DNA from: Desmodesmus armatus
Taxonomy: Eukaryota; Chlorophyta; Chlorophyceae; Sphaeropleales; Scenedesmaceae
Length of the DNA: 64,000 bases
Assembly (NCBI GenBank): GCA_007449985.2
Contig: VIIQ02000025.1
Span: forward strand, 186,001 to 250,000
Direction of reading: 5' to 3'
How positions within the stretch are numbered: position 1 is the stretch's first letter; each line of letters starts with the position of its first letter. The notes under the pieces were generated by a model. It worked only from the letters and a program-made list of their open reading frames with translations. It ran no database searches and was not told the DNA's origin. Below, piece by piece: positions 34,319 to 46,400 of this stretch. A program made the translations under genes and the position numbers.

Positions 34319-36507
34319 CAATGTAGTCCTCGAGGCTTGTATGTGTGCTGATGTCTGGCTTTTGGGCGGCAGCTGTGCGGCAGGGACAACCTTGGACGTT
34401 TGCGATAAGATGCAGTGAGAATTGGCATTGGCGTCAATTTCGCTGATACAACGGGCTGCAGTGAAAACGTTGTGAACCGTCCAACATTCACAAATGAGTG
34501 ATGCAAGCTCATCACACAAAGCTCCTGTGTTTCCCGCCTTGTTTTCGAGTTGTCAACCTGCCAAGTTAACGAAGGATGAACAACAAAGGACCACTAGCAT
34601 CATTCACTTCGTCACGATTGAGTGAGCAGCACTGCTGAGCAGCGTTGCACATGGGGCAGAACAGAGGGGGCCCGAATCAAAGGCCGGCCCCCTTTGCAAA
34701 CTCCGTCAAGTCATATTCACTGCTTGGATGATAGCCAGAGAATGACAGCCATATCAAGCCAGGAATGTTACAGCCGAGAGGTCTCACATGGATCCATGCC
34801 AAAAAGGTGGGAATCGCATACACTGACTGAAAGTGTAACCATGCAGCAAAGCTAAGACTCCTCAGTAAGTGACCCAGACACTGCTGCAGCATTCAAATCA
34901 ATTCAGCTGTGCACCGCCAACTCACCCAGGTACGCGACAAACAGCACTGCTGCAAATAGTCACCGCCTACTGGCTGTCACTACAAGTAGGCACACAAACA
35001 CATGCTTTGTGAGCAGCATCACCCCAAGACGCGATGGACATAGGCCCAGCTGAAGAATTTCAGAGGATTTCAGCATGCACAGCGTAGGTGCCATGGCATG
35101 ATGTTGCAGCGACACACCGCACCCACATCCACATTGTCAGGCAACATGCACAGGCGACATGCACACTCCCTTTGCAGCAGCTACCCATGCAGGCACATGG
35201 GTGTGCCCATACTACATGTAGCGTCCTCATTGCGCACCAGGCATGCTCTGCCTGCACCCAGCGATGCCTCTGCTGTAGACCATGAAGGCTGTCAGAACCA
35301 TCACCACACAAGAACACTTTGTGGGCAGGTCGATGCACCGCAGCAACATGACATGCGGCTGCAAGCACACAACTGCAGAAAGCACCCATGTATGCATGCT
35401 GCCTACAATAAAGACATGCACTGAGTGGCTGCTCACTTTGCATGATTGATCAGGAGCCACTGCCCAACTGACCACAAGACTGAAGTCGCCTTTCAGTCAA
35501 ACAGCATGCGTGCATGCACAGAGAGCCTCAAAAGCACACGACACCGACCCAGAACAGACAACACGCACAACCATATGTGTGTTTATACCAACGACAAGCG
35601 TCGTGCACACACTTCCCACCGGCTGCAAACAGCACGGAACCATTGCAAAAGGGAAAAATACACACAAAATCAAAGCGCTCGATACCCGGAGCAAACGAGG
35701 GCCCTGGAATGCCATTGTGAGACCCGTGCATGGCTTCTGGAGATCACACCAGCACTCGCTCTCCCCCACACACGCAACTCCCCAGCCCCGCCCACTTCTC
35801 AGGGCCTTCCTCCCCACCCCACCCACCCCACTTCCCACAGCGCAGAGGCATATCCACGACAGACGCAGGCAGGACATGCATCGCAGAGCCCCGCAACAGC
35901 ACGAGGGTGCCACCCACCCACCCGCTGACGAACCTGTCCCCTGTTTACTGCCACTACAACATGTGGACAGACGGAAACGACAGGTTTCCACAAAGAGGCG
36001 TGACAAACTGAACGCGCACCATGATGATGACAACAACACTAACAAGTGTGCCTCAGCATTGCCCCCCTCTACGCGACGATTCCCACAAAAACACAGTGCA
36101 GTCACAGGCGATCACCCTTCTGGTGCACATACTCCTACAGCAGAAACAAGTAACCCACGCACCCAGCCATGGAAGCCACCCACAAAAACAGCACACTGCA
36201 GCCACGCACTGGCAACAGCTTTCAAGCTCCAGCTGCAAGCAGCCAGGGGCCAAGTTGCACAGCCGTACGGGGCTGCTTCGACAACAGCACTGCACAAACC
36301 TGCCCTGCTGCTGATGCAGCTGGGACCTGCAACCCTCCCTGCATCATGGCATCTGGCTGCATGCCAGTTGCTGCTGCTCCACGAACAGGCCTGCAGCCGC
36401 TACCATTGCTGCCGCCAAGTTGCTGCTGCAGTGTGTCGCCAAGCAAGCAGCTGCCGTACGCTGGCGCTGCAGTGCCGACAAGCGTCACCCTGGCCTGCTG
36501 CAGCTGC
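34319..36507. other. Intergenic between the KH and DOMON genes
   Basis: 2.2 kb upstream of the DOMON gene and downstream of the KH gene. A 335-codon plus-strand frame at 35510-36517 and a 202-codon minus frame at 35497-36105 overlap each other, lack any family resemblance and are of low complexity. I take both as chance frames in the KH gene's 3' region. No RNA gene seen. Confidence 0.55.
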
Positions 36508-39500
36508 TTACATGTAGTGGCCTCCATTCTCGTCATATCCCTCATCATCGTGCGTGTCTGATGCGTATGACATGCGGGGCTTGTTCTGGCTGAGCTTCTC
36601 GCTGATCATAGCACAGGCCAGCTGGATGGCTGCGTAGGTGCCGGTGATGGACACCTCGCGCTCGTGGGTGTGGGGGTCCATCTTGTTGCGGTCGGAGATC
36701 TTGATGGTCACCTTGGCGTTCTGCAGCGTGAACGTGCGTCACGGCAATGACATGACAAGCAGGGCCACGGAGTGAGAAAGGCACGGTTGCAATTGATATT
36801 GCCGCCTTGGCCTGTAGCGGTGGGCATGCCAGGCCGCACAGGAAAGCAGCGAGCAGTGCAGAAGGGACATGCATGACACAGGTACAAAGAGCACAGTGCC
36901 CATGCCTCTGAACCAATCTGTGCAGCTGTCCACTGCAGCAGCCAACCTAGTGCGAGCGCACCATCTCCTGCAAACCCAGCCGCTGTTCAGCACACGGCCC
37001 ACCACACCACGCAACACCCTCCCTCTGCCCCTGCAAAACTACATCAGCACACACCTGCTGGATTTGAGTCAGCGTCTGTCCCTTCTTGCCCAGCACAGCC
37101 CCCACATCCTCATCCTGCAGAGCCATCAGCAGCTGCGCCTTGGCGTTGGCCAGCACGCTGCGGCTGGTGCTGGTGCGCACGGCGGGGATCAAGCCCTGCG
37201 GTGCAGCAAAAGCAGCACAACCCATGCAGGAGGTGAACACCACACGCAGGGAGAGGAGGCAAGGCCGACAGCAACTTTGCAGCACTTGCCAGGCCCACGA
37301 TCAAGCCTCAAGGCAACAAGGAAGTCACCATGCATGCCTGCAGGCACGTGCTGAGCTGTACATGCAGCATGGACCGTGCATACTGAGCCACTACCAAGGG
37401 TGCTGACGGAACCGATATGCGAAGCACATTTTCAGCTCATCCACAAAGCTGCACAGGCAGCATGTAGTGCTGAGCCGTGGGGCCAGCAGCAGCCCTACCT
37501 GTGTGTTGGCCAGCTGCAGTGTAAGGTCCATGTAGCTGCTGAACTTGTCATCAGCAGACAGCTGCAAATGGGCGGGAAAAGCAACGACAGCAGGAGGTCA
37601 ACGCATGCCACAGGTGCTCAGTCAGCAGAGTGCAGCCTTCACCTCAGCACCATCCCACAGACTCATGCACCAGGTTACCTCCATCAGCATGAACACGCAT
37701 GTATCCAGGACACTTTGTGTGTAGAGCCATACTGCAGGCATGCAGTCCTGCATGTTGCATGCCATCCTGCATGCGGCCACCCCGCCCCCAGCGCATCAAA
37801 ACCAGCCGACATACTCATGTGCCAGGTGACCTCAATCAGCATGAATCAGCACGCGTGCAGGACAATTTGTGCGTAGAGCCATACTGCAGGCATGCAGTCC
37901 TGCACGTTGCATGCCATCCTGCATGCGGCCACGCCCCCAGCACGCGCTCACCGTGTTGAGGATGAGTGCTACTGCGCGCAGCACCTTGTCGCGCCCGCCG
38001 CTGACAGTGATGAGGCGCTCGCTGTCACTGGGGGTCAGCTCAGACAGGGGCTGCAGGCAGAAGGGACACGTCAGCACACCGCAGCATGGGGCAGGTCAGC
38101 ACATGACCTAGTAGACAGCTGAGCCCAGCACAAGGCGCAGGAGCCCAGCACAGCATGCATGCAGCAGGTTCAACCAGGTCTATCGAAAACAGCAGGTGAC
38201 CAGTGTCACACTCCTTTGCGGGGGCACAGCCGTGAGCAGCCCCATGCTGAGCGCCAACTCTGACCCCCACACTCCTCCCTTTGTGCTGACTTATGAACCT
38301 TGTGCTGGCATGTGAACCATGTGCTGACTTGTGAACCAAGCCGCAGCATTTCAACCATAGTTTCTTGACAGGTCACAACCCCTGGTGTTCAGGTGCATGT
38401 CAACAGCCTGTGTCTCACCTGCACGCGGATGGTTGCTCCACTGTCGAGCATGAAGTCCCTGATGGTCTGGCCCTTCTGGCCAATCACTGCACCACACAGC
38501 TTGCGTGAGACCGCCATCTTCACCTGCACACACATGCAGGACCACACGAAGTACGTTGGGGCTCAGCAGGTCAAGTCCAGTGACGCGGCCAAACTGGCCC
38601 AGACTGGCAGCACAAGCAGCTGGGCCCCCTACGCCTCTGATGTCACAGGGCGTGAGTGCTGCAACGTCATACGTACGCTACAGACATGTCCAAGCAAGCA
38701 CAGCAGTAGCGCCGCGGAATGCAGAATAACCATCGACACACCCTGCTGCAACAGCCACTCAGGCTGTGCCGAGCCCCAATGCACAACACTCTGCCTGCCA
38801 AGCCTTTCCCACCCATGCGGCTACTCATCGTCACTTATCCTGCACTCAACAGACAACTCAACAGAAAAGTTGTCCCTAACCCTGTTGTCATGCCTTTGGG
38901 TTGTCATGCCCTTGGGTCGAACCTATCAGCTTACTACAAGCTTCCCGCTGACACCATCTGTGGCCACTGGCACTGAACGCCCCATACACTCTGACGCAAC
39001 CAGGTATCCTTGCAGCACCCCCCTGCTGCTGCTACTCACCACATCCTCCCGTGGCTTGGCTGCTGCGCGGCCCATGGCCATGATGGGCTCCTTGGGCAGC
39101 TTCTCCAGCATGAGGAACACAGAGGTCAGCACAGAGTGCAGGGTGCCGCTCAGCAGCAGCACACGCTCAGAGGTGCCTGGGAGCAGCAGCAGCAGCAGGA
39201 CAGGTCCAACCAGCAGCAGGCCGTTGTGCAGGCAGGCGGTGGTAGCAGCTGCAGCTTTGGAAATGCACGTTGCCGTCGTAAGCAAACACGGCCCAGCACA
39301 GCACAAGCTGGCTGTCTGCCAGACACGGCCTGAACGCCAAGGTAGCCTCCATGCTTGTCATGGTCAGCTGCTGCGGATCAAGCATGCCCAGGACTGAGTA
39401 GCAGGCCCACTATTCTACTCAAATGCGCCGGTGCTGAGCATATGCCACCTGCTGCTGTCAGCACAGCAGCCATGGTGCAGGTGCTGCAACACTGTTCCAC

Positions 39501-40084
39501 CCCAGCCCCGTGATTGCAGGCAGCTGATATCAGCTGCCATGTGATAACATACCACCGACTTGCTCTGTGCACTACCGTTGATGCCATGTGAGATGATCTG
39601 CAGATGATCCACAGCCACGTCCGCAAACAGCCATCACAGCAACTGCCACGGATGGACGGCAGAACTCACCAGGATAAAACTCCCCAGCCCGGGACAGCTG
39701 CACACGTGCACCAGAGTTCTTCTGTATCTGCTCAATGGTCTGGCCACCCTGCAGCAGGGCTGTTCCGGGTCAGTCAAGCCTGCTGGCGGGCAGCTGGGAA
39801 AGCAACAGCAGTTGGACGGTTGGGTGTAGGAACACTTGCCTTGCCGATCACCGAGCCTGCTGCTGCATTGCTGATCAAGAGCTTTGCGATCACGGGCTGT
39901 CCGCCACTGGGGGTGTCGCCAGCCACGCCCGGAGGCCCTCGCAGGCATTGCTACCCGCTGTGCCCATGTCTCCTGCCTCGTCACCCTCATGCTCCAGCTC
40001 GACCTCATGCTCAAGCTCTGCCTGTGGGATGTCATGTTCTACCTCATCCCCATGCAGTTGGGAGGAAGGCTCGACATCGGCCAT
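36508..40084 (-). CDS. Triple KH-domain RNA-binding protein (NOVA/PCBP-like)
   Basis: Firm exons on the minus strand: 39950-39840, 39748-39670, 39176-39040, 38523-38419, 38050-37952, 37561-37499, 37195-37055 and 36720-36508. Three type-I KH domains are visible, each with the GxxG RNA-binding loop: SVIGKGGQTI, AVIGQKGQTI and AVLGKKGQTL. In KH1 and KH3 an intron cuts the domain near the loop. The arrangement of two adjacent domains, a linker and a third is that of NOVA/PCBP and plant KH splicing or mRNA-fate regulators. The intron after 39840 is GC-AG (AAG|GCAAGT). The start is unclear. An acidic frame from ATG 40084 (MADVEPSSQLHGDE...) is out of frame with KH1. A 92-base intron (donor after 40043, acceptor before 39950) would join them and give 329 residues, but its acceptor lacks a pyrimidine tract; a frame error is the alternative. 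Confidence 0.92.
37663..37940. repeat. Tandem duplication in KH gene intron
   Basis: A unit of about 142-152 bp occurs twice (starting near 37671 and 37813). Shared blocks include GTAGAGCCATACTGCAGGCA, TGCAGTCCTGCA and CATCCTGCATGCGGCCAC. It lies in the intron between the KH2 exon and the linker exon. Copies are about 85-90% alike by eye. Confidence 0.9.
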
Positions 40085-40489
40085 GCTTGTTGGGGCAGGA
40101 GAGGGTTGGGGCAGAGAGCAGGATGGAGGGTAAACGCAGATGAAGCGTGAAGAGCGCAAACAAGGGGGAACGTGTAAACGAGATGGGGCTGGCTGCTCGG
40201 CTTTCCAGACGGGGCAGCACGACGTCGAGTCCCAGACCCTAGGGTGTACCTAGCGGTGTGTTGCTGCCTTTGCTGTGCCCAACCGTTTCAACCACTATGC
40301 GCAGACGTACGGCATTATACTGGCTGTGCTGCCTGTCCCTGCAGTGTTCGCAGCCCAGTCAACTCATGAAATTGAGACAGATCTGTGAAACACCTGATCA
40401 TGCAAGAATCCTTTCAAGCTCGCGTCCCATACCTGCCTATGTGCATCACACATCCTTTACATCCATAGTAGTTGAAGAGTAAACTGAAT
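40085..40489. promoter_or_regulatory. Bidirectional promoter region, KH gene and APC8
   Basis: Only about 405 bases separate the start codons of two divergent genes, so both promoters and 5' UTRs must fit here. I could not identify specific elements. The KH start itself is uncertain, which could widen the gap slightly. Confidence 0.6.
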
Positions 40490-41617
40490 ATGGCATCCGG
40501 CCAGGATGCAGCGGTGTATGTGGAGCTGTCCTGTGCCATCACCCAGCTGCGCGCCAGGGGCCTGCACCAGTCTGTTAAGTGGGCAGCAGAGCAGCTGGTC
40601 GGACTGCCGGAGGATGCATGGGAGCAGGGAGCATCACAGGCAGCGAAGCTGGCAGCACAGCAGCTGGAGTTGGAACACCCCAAGCTCATTCAAGGCAGGA
40701 ACTTCTTTGAGCTCAAGGTAGGTGCTCAAGGGGGTAGGTGAGGGGTATGCACATGCCGCTGTTGGCTGGAGGTCGTGTTCCTCTCATTATCATCGTGCCT
40801 GTCAGTTGCTGCAGTGGCAGCATCGTGCATGTTTGGCAGCGAGTGATGCACTCAACCTTGGATGCAATGTGCACCAGGTTGGAGAGCAGGACTGGGTGTG
40901 CTCCCTCCACGAAGTGTGCACTGTGGTACAGCACCATCTATAGTCTACTTCGCTTGGTTACTGCTTCTTGAGCACATTGTGTTGTGACAGCTGTGCCAGA
41001 CGGCGAGCAATGAACCAGCCTGCTACCTTGCAACCGGTTGGCGACCTTCGGTCACTCAGCTGTTTCTGTAGCATCTGCCAGGACAATGACGTCATCGCCA
41101 TTGAAGCAGGCGGCAAGGTGCATGGCTGTCTTGCAAGACGGTGAAAACATTGCTGCAAAACGTGTTGGGTTGCAGCAACGTCTGCACAAGCGCTGCCAGG
41201 TGCTGCAAGCTGTTTGTCTGTGTTATGTGCTGTATGATGTGCTGTGCTACGTTTGTGCTGTGTTACAGGAGTACACGCGCGCCGCACATGTTCTGTCTGG
41301 GCTGGACAGTGCGGTGGCTTTGTTCCTGCGGAACTATGCCCTGTTCCTAGCAGGAGAGAAGCAGAAAGAGTGAGTTGTCAGGCTGCCTCCTGGCTCGGTT
41401 GGGATTGCATTTTAACAAATGCCTTGTGGGTGGCTGATAGCAGAGACAGCGAGCAAAGCTGGACATCTTGCCATGTAAAGTATGTATCAGAGGCTTAGAG
41501 CAGGAGTGCATATTGTAGTGATGCACAGGTGTCTTGCATAGGGTCCCTCCATGTCATGTTTGCTTCAGGGTTCTGCCTTTACTGCACCACATGCATCACC
41601 CACCGTGCACACATCAT

Positions 41618-41664
<47 letters not shown>

Positions 41665-43447
41665 ATGTGCGCCATGCGGCACAGGCAGGAGCGCATAGAG
41701 TCCTCCGGGCCCCTTGGTTCCGCCCCCAGCAGCAACCCCCACCTGGATGTGGTGGAGAGTGAGCTGGCAGCAGCAGCGGCACAGGGGCTGAGCGACGGCT
41801 TCACAACATACCTGGCTGCTCTGCTGGAAATAGAAAGGTGAGCTCCAAAATGATACCTATGTAAGGGGGGGGTGGCACTGGAGACACATGGGCTGAGTGA
41901 CGGCTTCACAACATACCTGGCTGCTCTGCTGGAGATTGAGAGGTGAGCGCCAGGGTTGCATCTTGACGTGCGTAGCGACCGGGGGGGGGGGGGAGAGGGG
42001 CACTGGAGGCACAGGGGCTGAGTGACGGGGTCACAACATACCTGGCTGCACTGCTGGAGATTGAAAGGTGAGCGCCAGAGTTGCGCCTTGAGATACGTAG
42101 CGGGGGGAGGAGGGGCGGTGGCGGGCGGGGGGGTGGGGGGGGGGGGCACTGAAGTCACAGGGGTTGAGCGATGGCTTCACAGCTTACCTTGCCACTGCTA
42201 CAGATTGTGAGGTGAGGCCTTTTGCAGCCTGCGCTACTCTTGGACAAATAGAGGGACAGGTTAAAGGGGCAGCAGCAGGGTTGCCATATTCACCCCACCC
42301 TGTGATTGTGTCTGCCCTGCAGGGAGCACAAGGCTCGTGCACGGGAGCTGCTGGTGCAGTCAGTCAACGCTTTCCCATGCCATTGGGGGGCATGGCAGGT
42401 AAGGTGCACACCTGCAGCGAGGTTCCATTCCTTCATAAGTGTGAAACGGTGTGACCAAGTCCCACAGGCATGGCTGCTGAAGGAGTCAGTGTGTGGAAAA
42501 CCTTGCGTAAACGCTGTATGCACCCGCCTGGTTGCCATCTGACGGGTCTACAGGCAGGTCTCATACCTTTGCAGGCCTCGAACTGCTTGTACTGCAACTG
42601 TGCCTGTACTTCTGGTACACATGCACTTACAGGCATGTTTGAGGGCCTGTAGGTACTGTCACCCTGTGTGTCCTGATTGACAACAATGTTCCTGATCTGC
42701 ACACACCAACAGAGCTCTACATTCAGCAGGTTCCACATGCACAGGCCCAGTTCTGTATCTGTGGCTGTGCTGGCTTGGTGTTCTGCAGGTGCTGATGTCT
42801 CTGTGAGAGGCCCACCTGAAGGTGGTATTGATGTTGACTAGCGTTTGGTGTTTGGGCACTTGTGTATCGAATGAAGGCTCAACACTCATCATGTACTTGT
42901 TCTGTACTTGTGCAGGCATTGATAGGTCTGTGTGAGGACCTTGAGGCAGTGTCAGGGCTGGGCCTGCCCCACCACTGGGCCACCAACTTCTTCCTGGCTG
43001 GTCTGTGCCTGGAGCTGCAGGCAAACGCTGAGGCACTCAGCAGGCTGCAGCTCATAAACCAGGTCAGCAAGGGTGGGGCTGTGTGTTGGCACATGAGTTG
43101 CAACCAGCATTTCAGCTCAGCAGGACAGTCAGGATGTATCGTATGTATGTGTATGTGGGGGGTGTAGACACGAGAAGTGCATCTAGCCAATGCATCAGCC
43201 GTCCAAAGTTGTGACAGAGTTTTGTGTGCAGACATGGATGTGTCGCCCCGTGAGCCCCTGGCTCCCTTGCGAGTTGCTGTACCGCATACTGCAACTGTAA
43301 CACTGGATGAAACATATGATGCTGCCAGGCTACCCAAGGGGGATGGCTGAGGGGACGGCTGCTGATGACTTGCCAGCGCATGTGGGCTGATGCTGGCTGC
43401 TGTCTGCGGCTATCAATTGCCCCCACCCCTGCTGCTGCCGCTGCTGC

Positions 43448-43483
<36 letters not shown>

Positions 43484-46400
43484 AGACCTTCCCTGGCAGC
43501 GACTGGGTGACGTCTCAGGCTGCGCTGGCTCACTACAACTGCCGCAACTTTGACACAGCCCAGGCCCTGTATGAAGACCTGCTGGCACGGGACCCCTGGC
43601 GTCTGCAGGTCGGTTGCTTAGTCACTTAGTCAGTCAGTCAGTGACAGGGCAGCAGGCGGCAGTGGTGATCGTAGTGACACAGCCCAGGCCCTGTATGGGG
43701 ACCTGCTGGCACGAGACCCCTGGCGCCTGCAGGTCAGTTGGTTAGTCACTTAGTCACTTTGTCAGTCAGTTGGTGACAGGGCAGCAGGCGGCAGTGGTGA
43801 TCGCAGTGACACAGCCCAGGCCCTGTGTGAGGACCTGCTGGAGAGGGATCCCTGGCGCCTGCAGGTCAGTCCAATAAGCCAGTGCGCTGAGTGTCGAGCA
43901 GCAGGTGACAGCGGGATCTCTTTGATGCAAGTGTAGAAGGGGGTGTCAGAAAGACAGCTAGTGTTCGTGTGACACAGCGGGCCTGGTTTTGTTCCAGCAG
44001 GTTGGGATACGCAGGCTCTTTGTCTGTCTTGCTGAGCTTCTGCCTATGCAAGCTGGCATACATATGATTCACCCCCTCGTATTGTTTTGGTTTATTTGGG
44101 TGTATGTTACTGCTGTCAGGGCATGGACACCTACAGCAACATCCTGTTTGTCAAGGAGGCGTTTGGGCCCCTGAGCCACCTGGCCCATCGGCTGGCGGTC
44201 ACAGACAAGTTCACACCCGAAGCCTGCTGTGTCATCGGCAACTACTACAGCCTGAAGGTAGGCTGCTGCTGACACTGTTACTCGCTGTTACATTGCTACT
44301 GCTATCCAAAACGTAATTGTAACTGTACTGTCAATGACTGTTGCTGTTGATGTTCGCTACCGCCACCGCTGTTGGTGAACCTGTCGACCCCCTGAACCCC
44401 AACACACATGTGTGTGTCCTGCAGGGTCAGCACGAGCGCAGTGTGGAGTGGTTCCGGCGTGCGCTGCGGCTGTGTCGAACGTATCTGTCTGCCTGGACAC
44501 TCATGGGCCACGAGTTTGTGGAGATGAAGAACGCCCCAGCAGCCATAGGTGAGCTTTGGGGAGGGATTGCGTCAGCACAGGGTGAAGTGAGGCAGTGTGG
44601 TGTGCTGAAGCGAGCATCCAGGGCAGCTACCTGCGAGGTTTGACATGGATCAGTGCATGGCAGGTGGGCTTGCACAATGGCCTTCACCGTGTTGTTGATG
44701 CTGTTTGGTGTGTTGTTGTGCAGACGCCTACCGCAATGCCGTCGCGCTCAACCCCCGTGACTACAGGGCCTGGTACGGCCTGGGCCAGACCTACGAGCTG
44801 CTGTCCATGCCGCACTACGCCCTGCACTACTACAGGTGTGACCCAGCACTATGTCTTGTCTGCATTTCCATCTGTTCACCGACCTGGTTGAGCATGGTAA
44901 GTCTGTCATTCTGTCGTGCTGTCCCTGTTTCCATTTGTTTGTTTTCGCTCCCAGCAACCTGCACCCTTGCTCGGGCGGTGCGTATGTTTGCATTGCTGAC
45001 AACGTGGAAAGCTGGCTGACTTTGCACTCAAGATGGAATCAGCCCACCCTGTCGTGTTGCCCTTGCTGCAGGCGTGCTGCGCTGCTGCGCCCCGCCGACC
45101 CACGCATGTGGTGCGCCCTGGGTCACTGCTATGAGGCAGAGGGGCTGGCACTGCCAGGTGAGCCATGCGATGCGTCTCTGCCATTGCACAGCAGGTGATA
45201 CGTGTTGCAAACGCACGGTTGTCTGGCTCCATGTGAGTGCACGTGTGCTGAATCCCAGTATCATGGTGGAGGTCCGGAGCAGGGTTTGGTGTGAAAATCA
45301 TTTTCACGTAACGGTTACCAACATATGGTTTTGAGCGCCAAACTGTAGACAGCAACATGGGTTTTTTAACTAGAGCCTAGCTTCCTGTGTGCCCTCCATT
45401 CCCTTTGTGCAGGGTTGGCGTTGCGCTGCTACAGGCGGGCGGTTGCGCACGGTGACCGCGAAGGCATCGGCATCGCCAAATTGGTGAGTACTGATCGACA
45501 CACATACTTCTGGCTGCAATGCTGCTCACACCTGAGCAGCACCAGGACATGCCTCAAGCGTCTAGACTGGATACTCCTTCTGATTCTGTCAAACTGTGTT
45601 TTTGCTGTCCATTCCCCGGCTGTTATCACAACATCCTACAATGACCTTCCACATGGCCTGTTGCAGCAGATCCTCCGCATTGTTGCGCAGCATCAGCACC
45701 AGCACGCTGAGGTCTGCAATTCTTTGTTGAGCATTGCAGTCACTGCTTTGTTGTGTGCATCCCGTGCCCCGCAGGCCAAGCTTCATGAGGCCCAGGGTCA
45801 GCGCTCTGCTGCCGCGCACTACTACGCCCTCAACCTGGCGCGCCTGGATGCAGAGGGGGTGTCGGGCACTGATGCCACTGAGGCGCTGCTGTACCTGGCA
45901 GAGTATGCCAAGGTCAGTGATGGTTTGTTTTGGTTCATTCAAAGTTGAAGTTAAATCTACTACACACCCCCTTGGTGTAGTTACGCTATAGAATCTTCTT
46001 CCATTAGCCTCGCGTCCTGTGAGGACGGCACATGCATGCATGGGGGTCTAGTGGCACTCGCGCCCCACCTCACTCCCCTCATATGCCCGAGGACATACTT
46101 GGGGGCCTGTAAACCCACCGAAATTCTGGCTGGAGGTTGGTGTTCGACACAGTAGCTTGGTTGATGTAAGGTATCACCCTTGACCCACCGGGAGAATCCC
46201 CTCAGACCCGACCTGAGGAGACCTTGAATCCCTAGGGTAGTTCAACCAATGATGGGCACCATGTCTGTTCCGGCTGTGTTCTGTACCGTTTGGTGGCAGT
46301 AATCAACATCAGGGGATCCCTCTCCCTTTATTGCACTTGCCTTGGTCAGCAGCCTAGCTCGGGGTACAATCCCCCCTAGGGGACACGGGGTTGTCCTGCT

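Noticed and set aside
35510..36517. 335-codon plus-strand open frame
   Set aside because: It overlaps a 202-codon frame on the other strand and the end of the KH gene, is low in complexity, and matches no family; likely a chance frame in CA-rich sequence.
45667..45711. Possible extra APC8 exon ([14 protein letters not shown]) with AG and GT borders
   Set aside because: Exons 11 and 12 already join as IAKL-AKLHEAQ, which matches the family without an insert.
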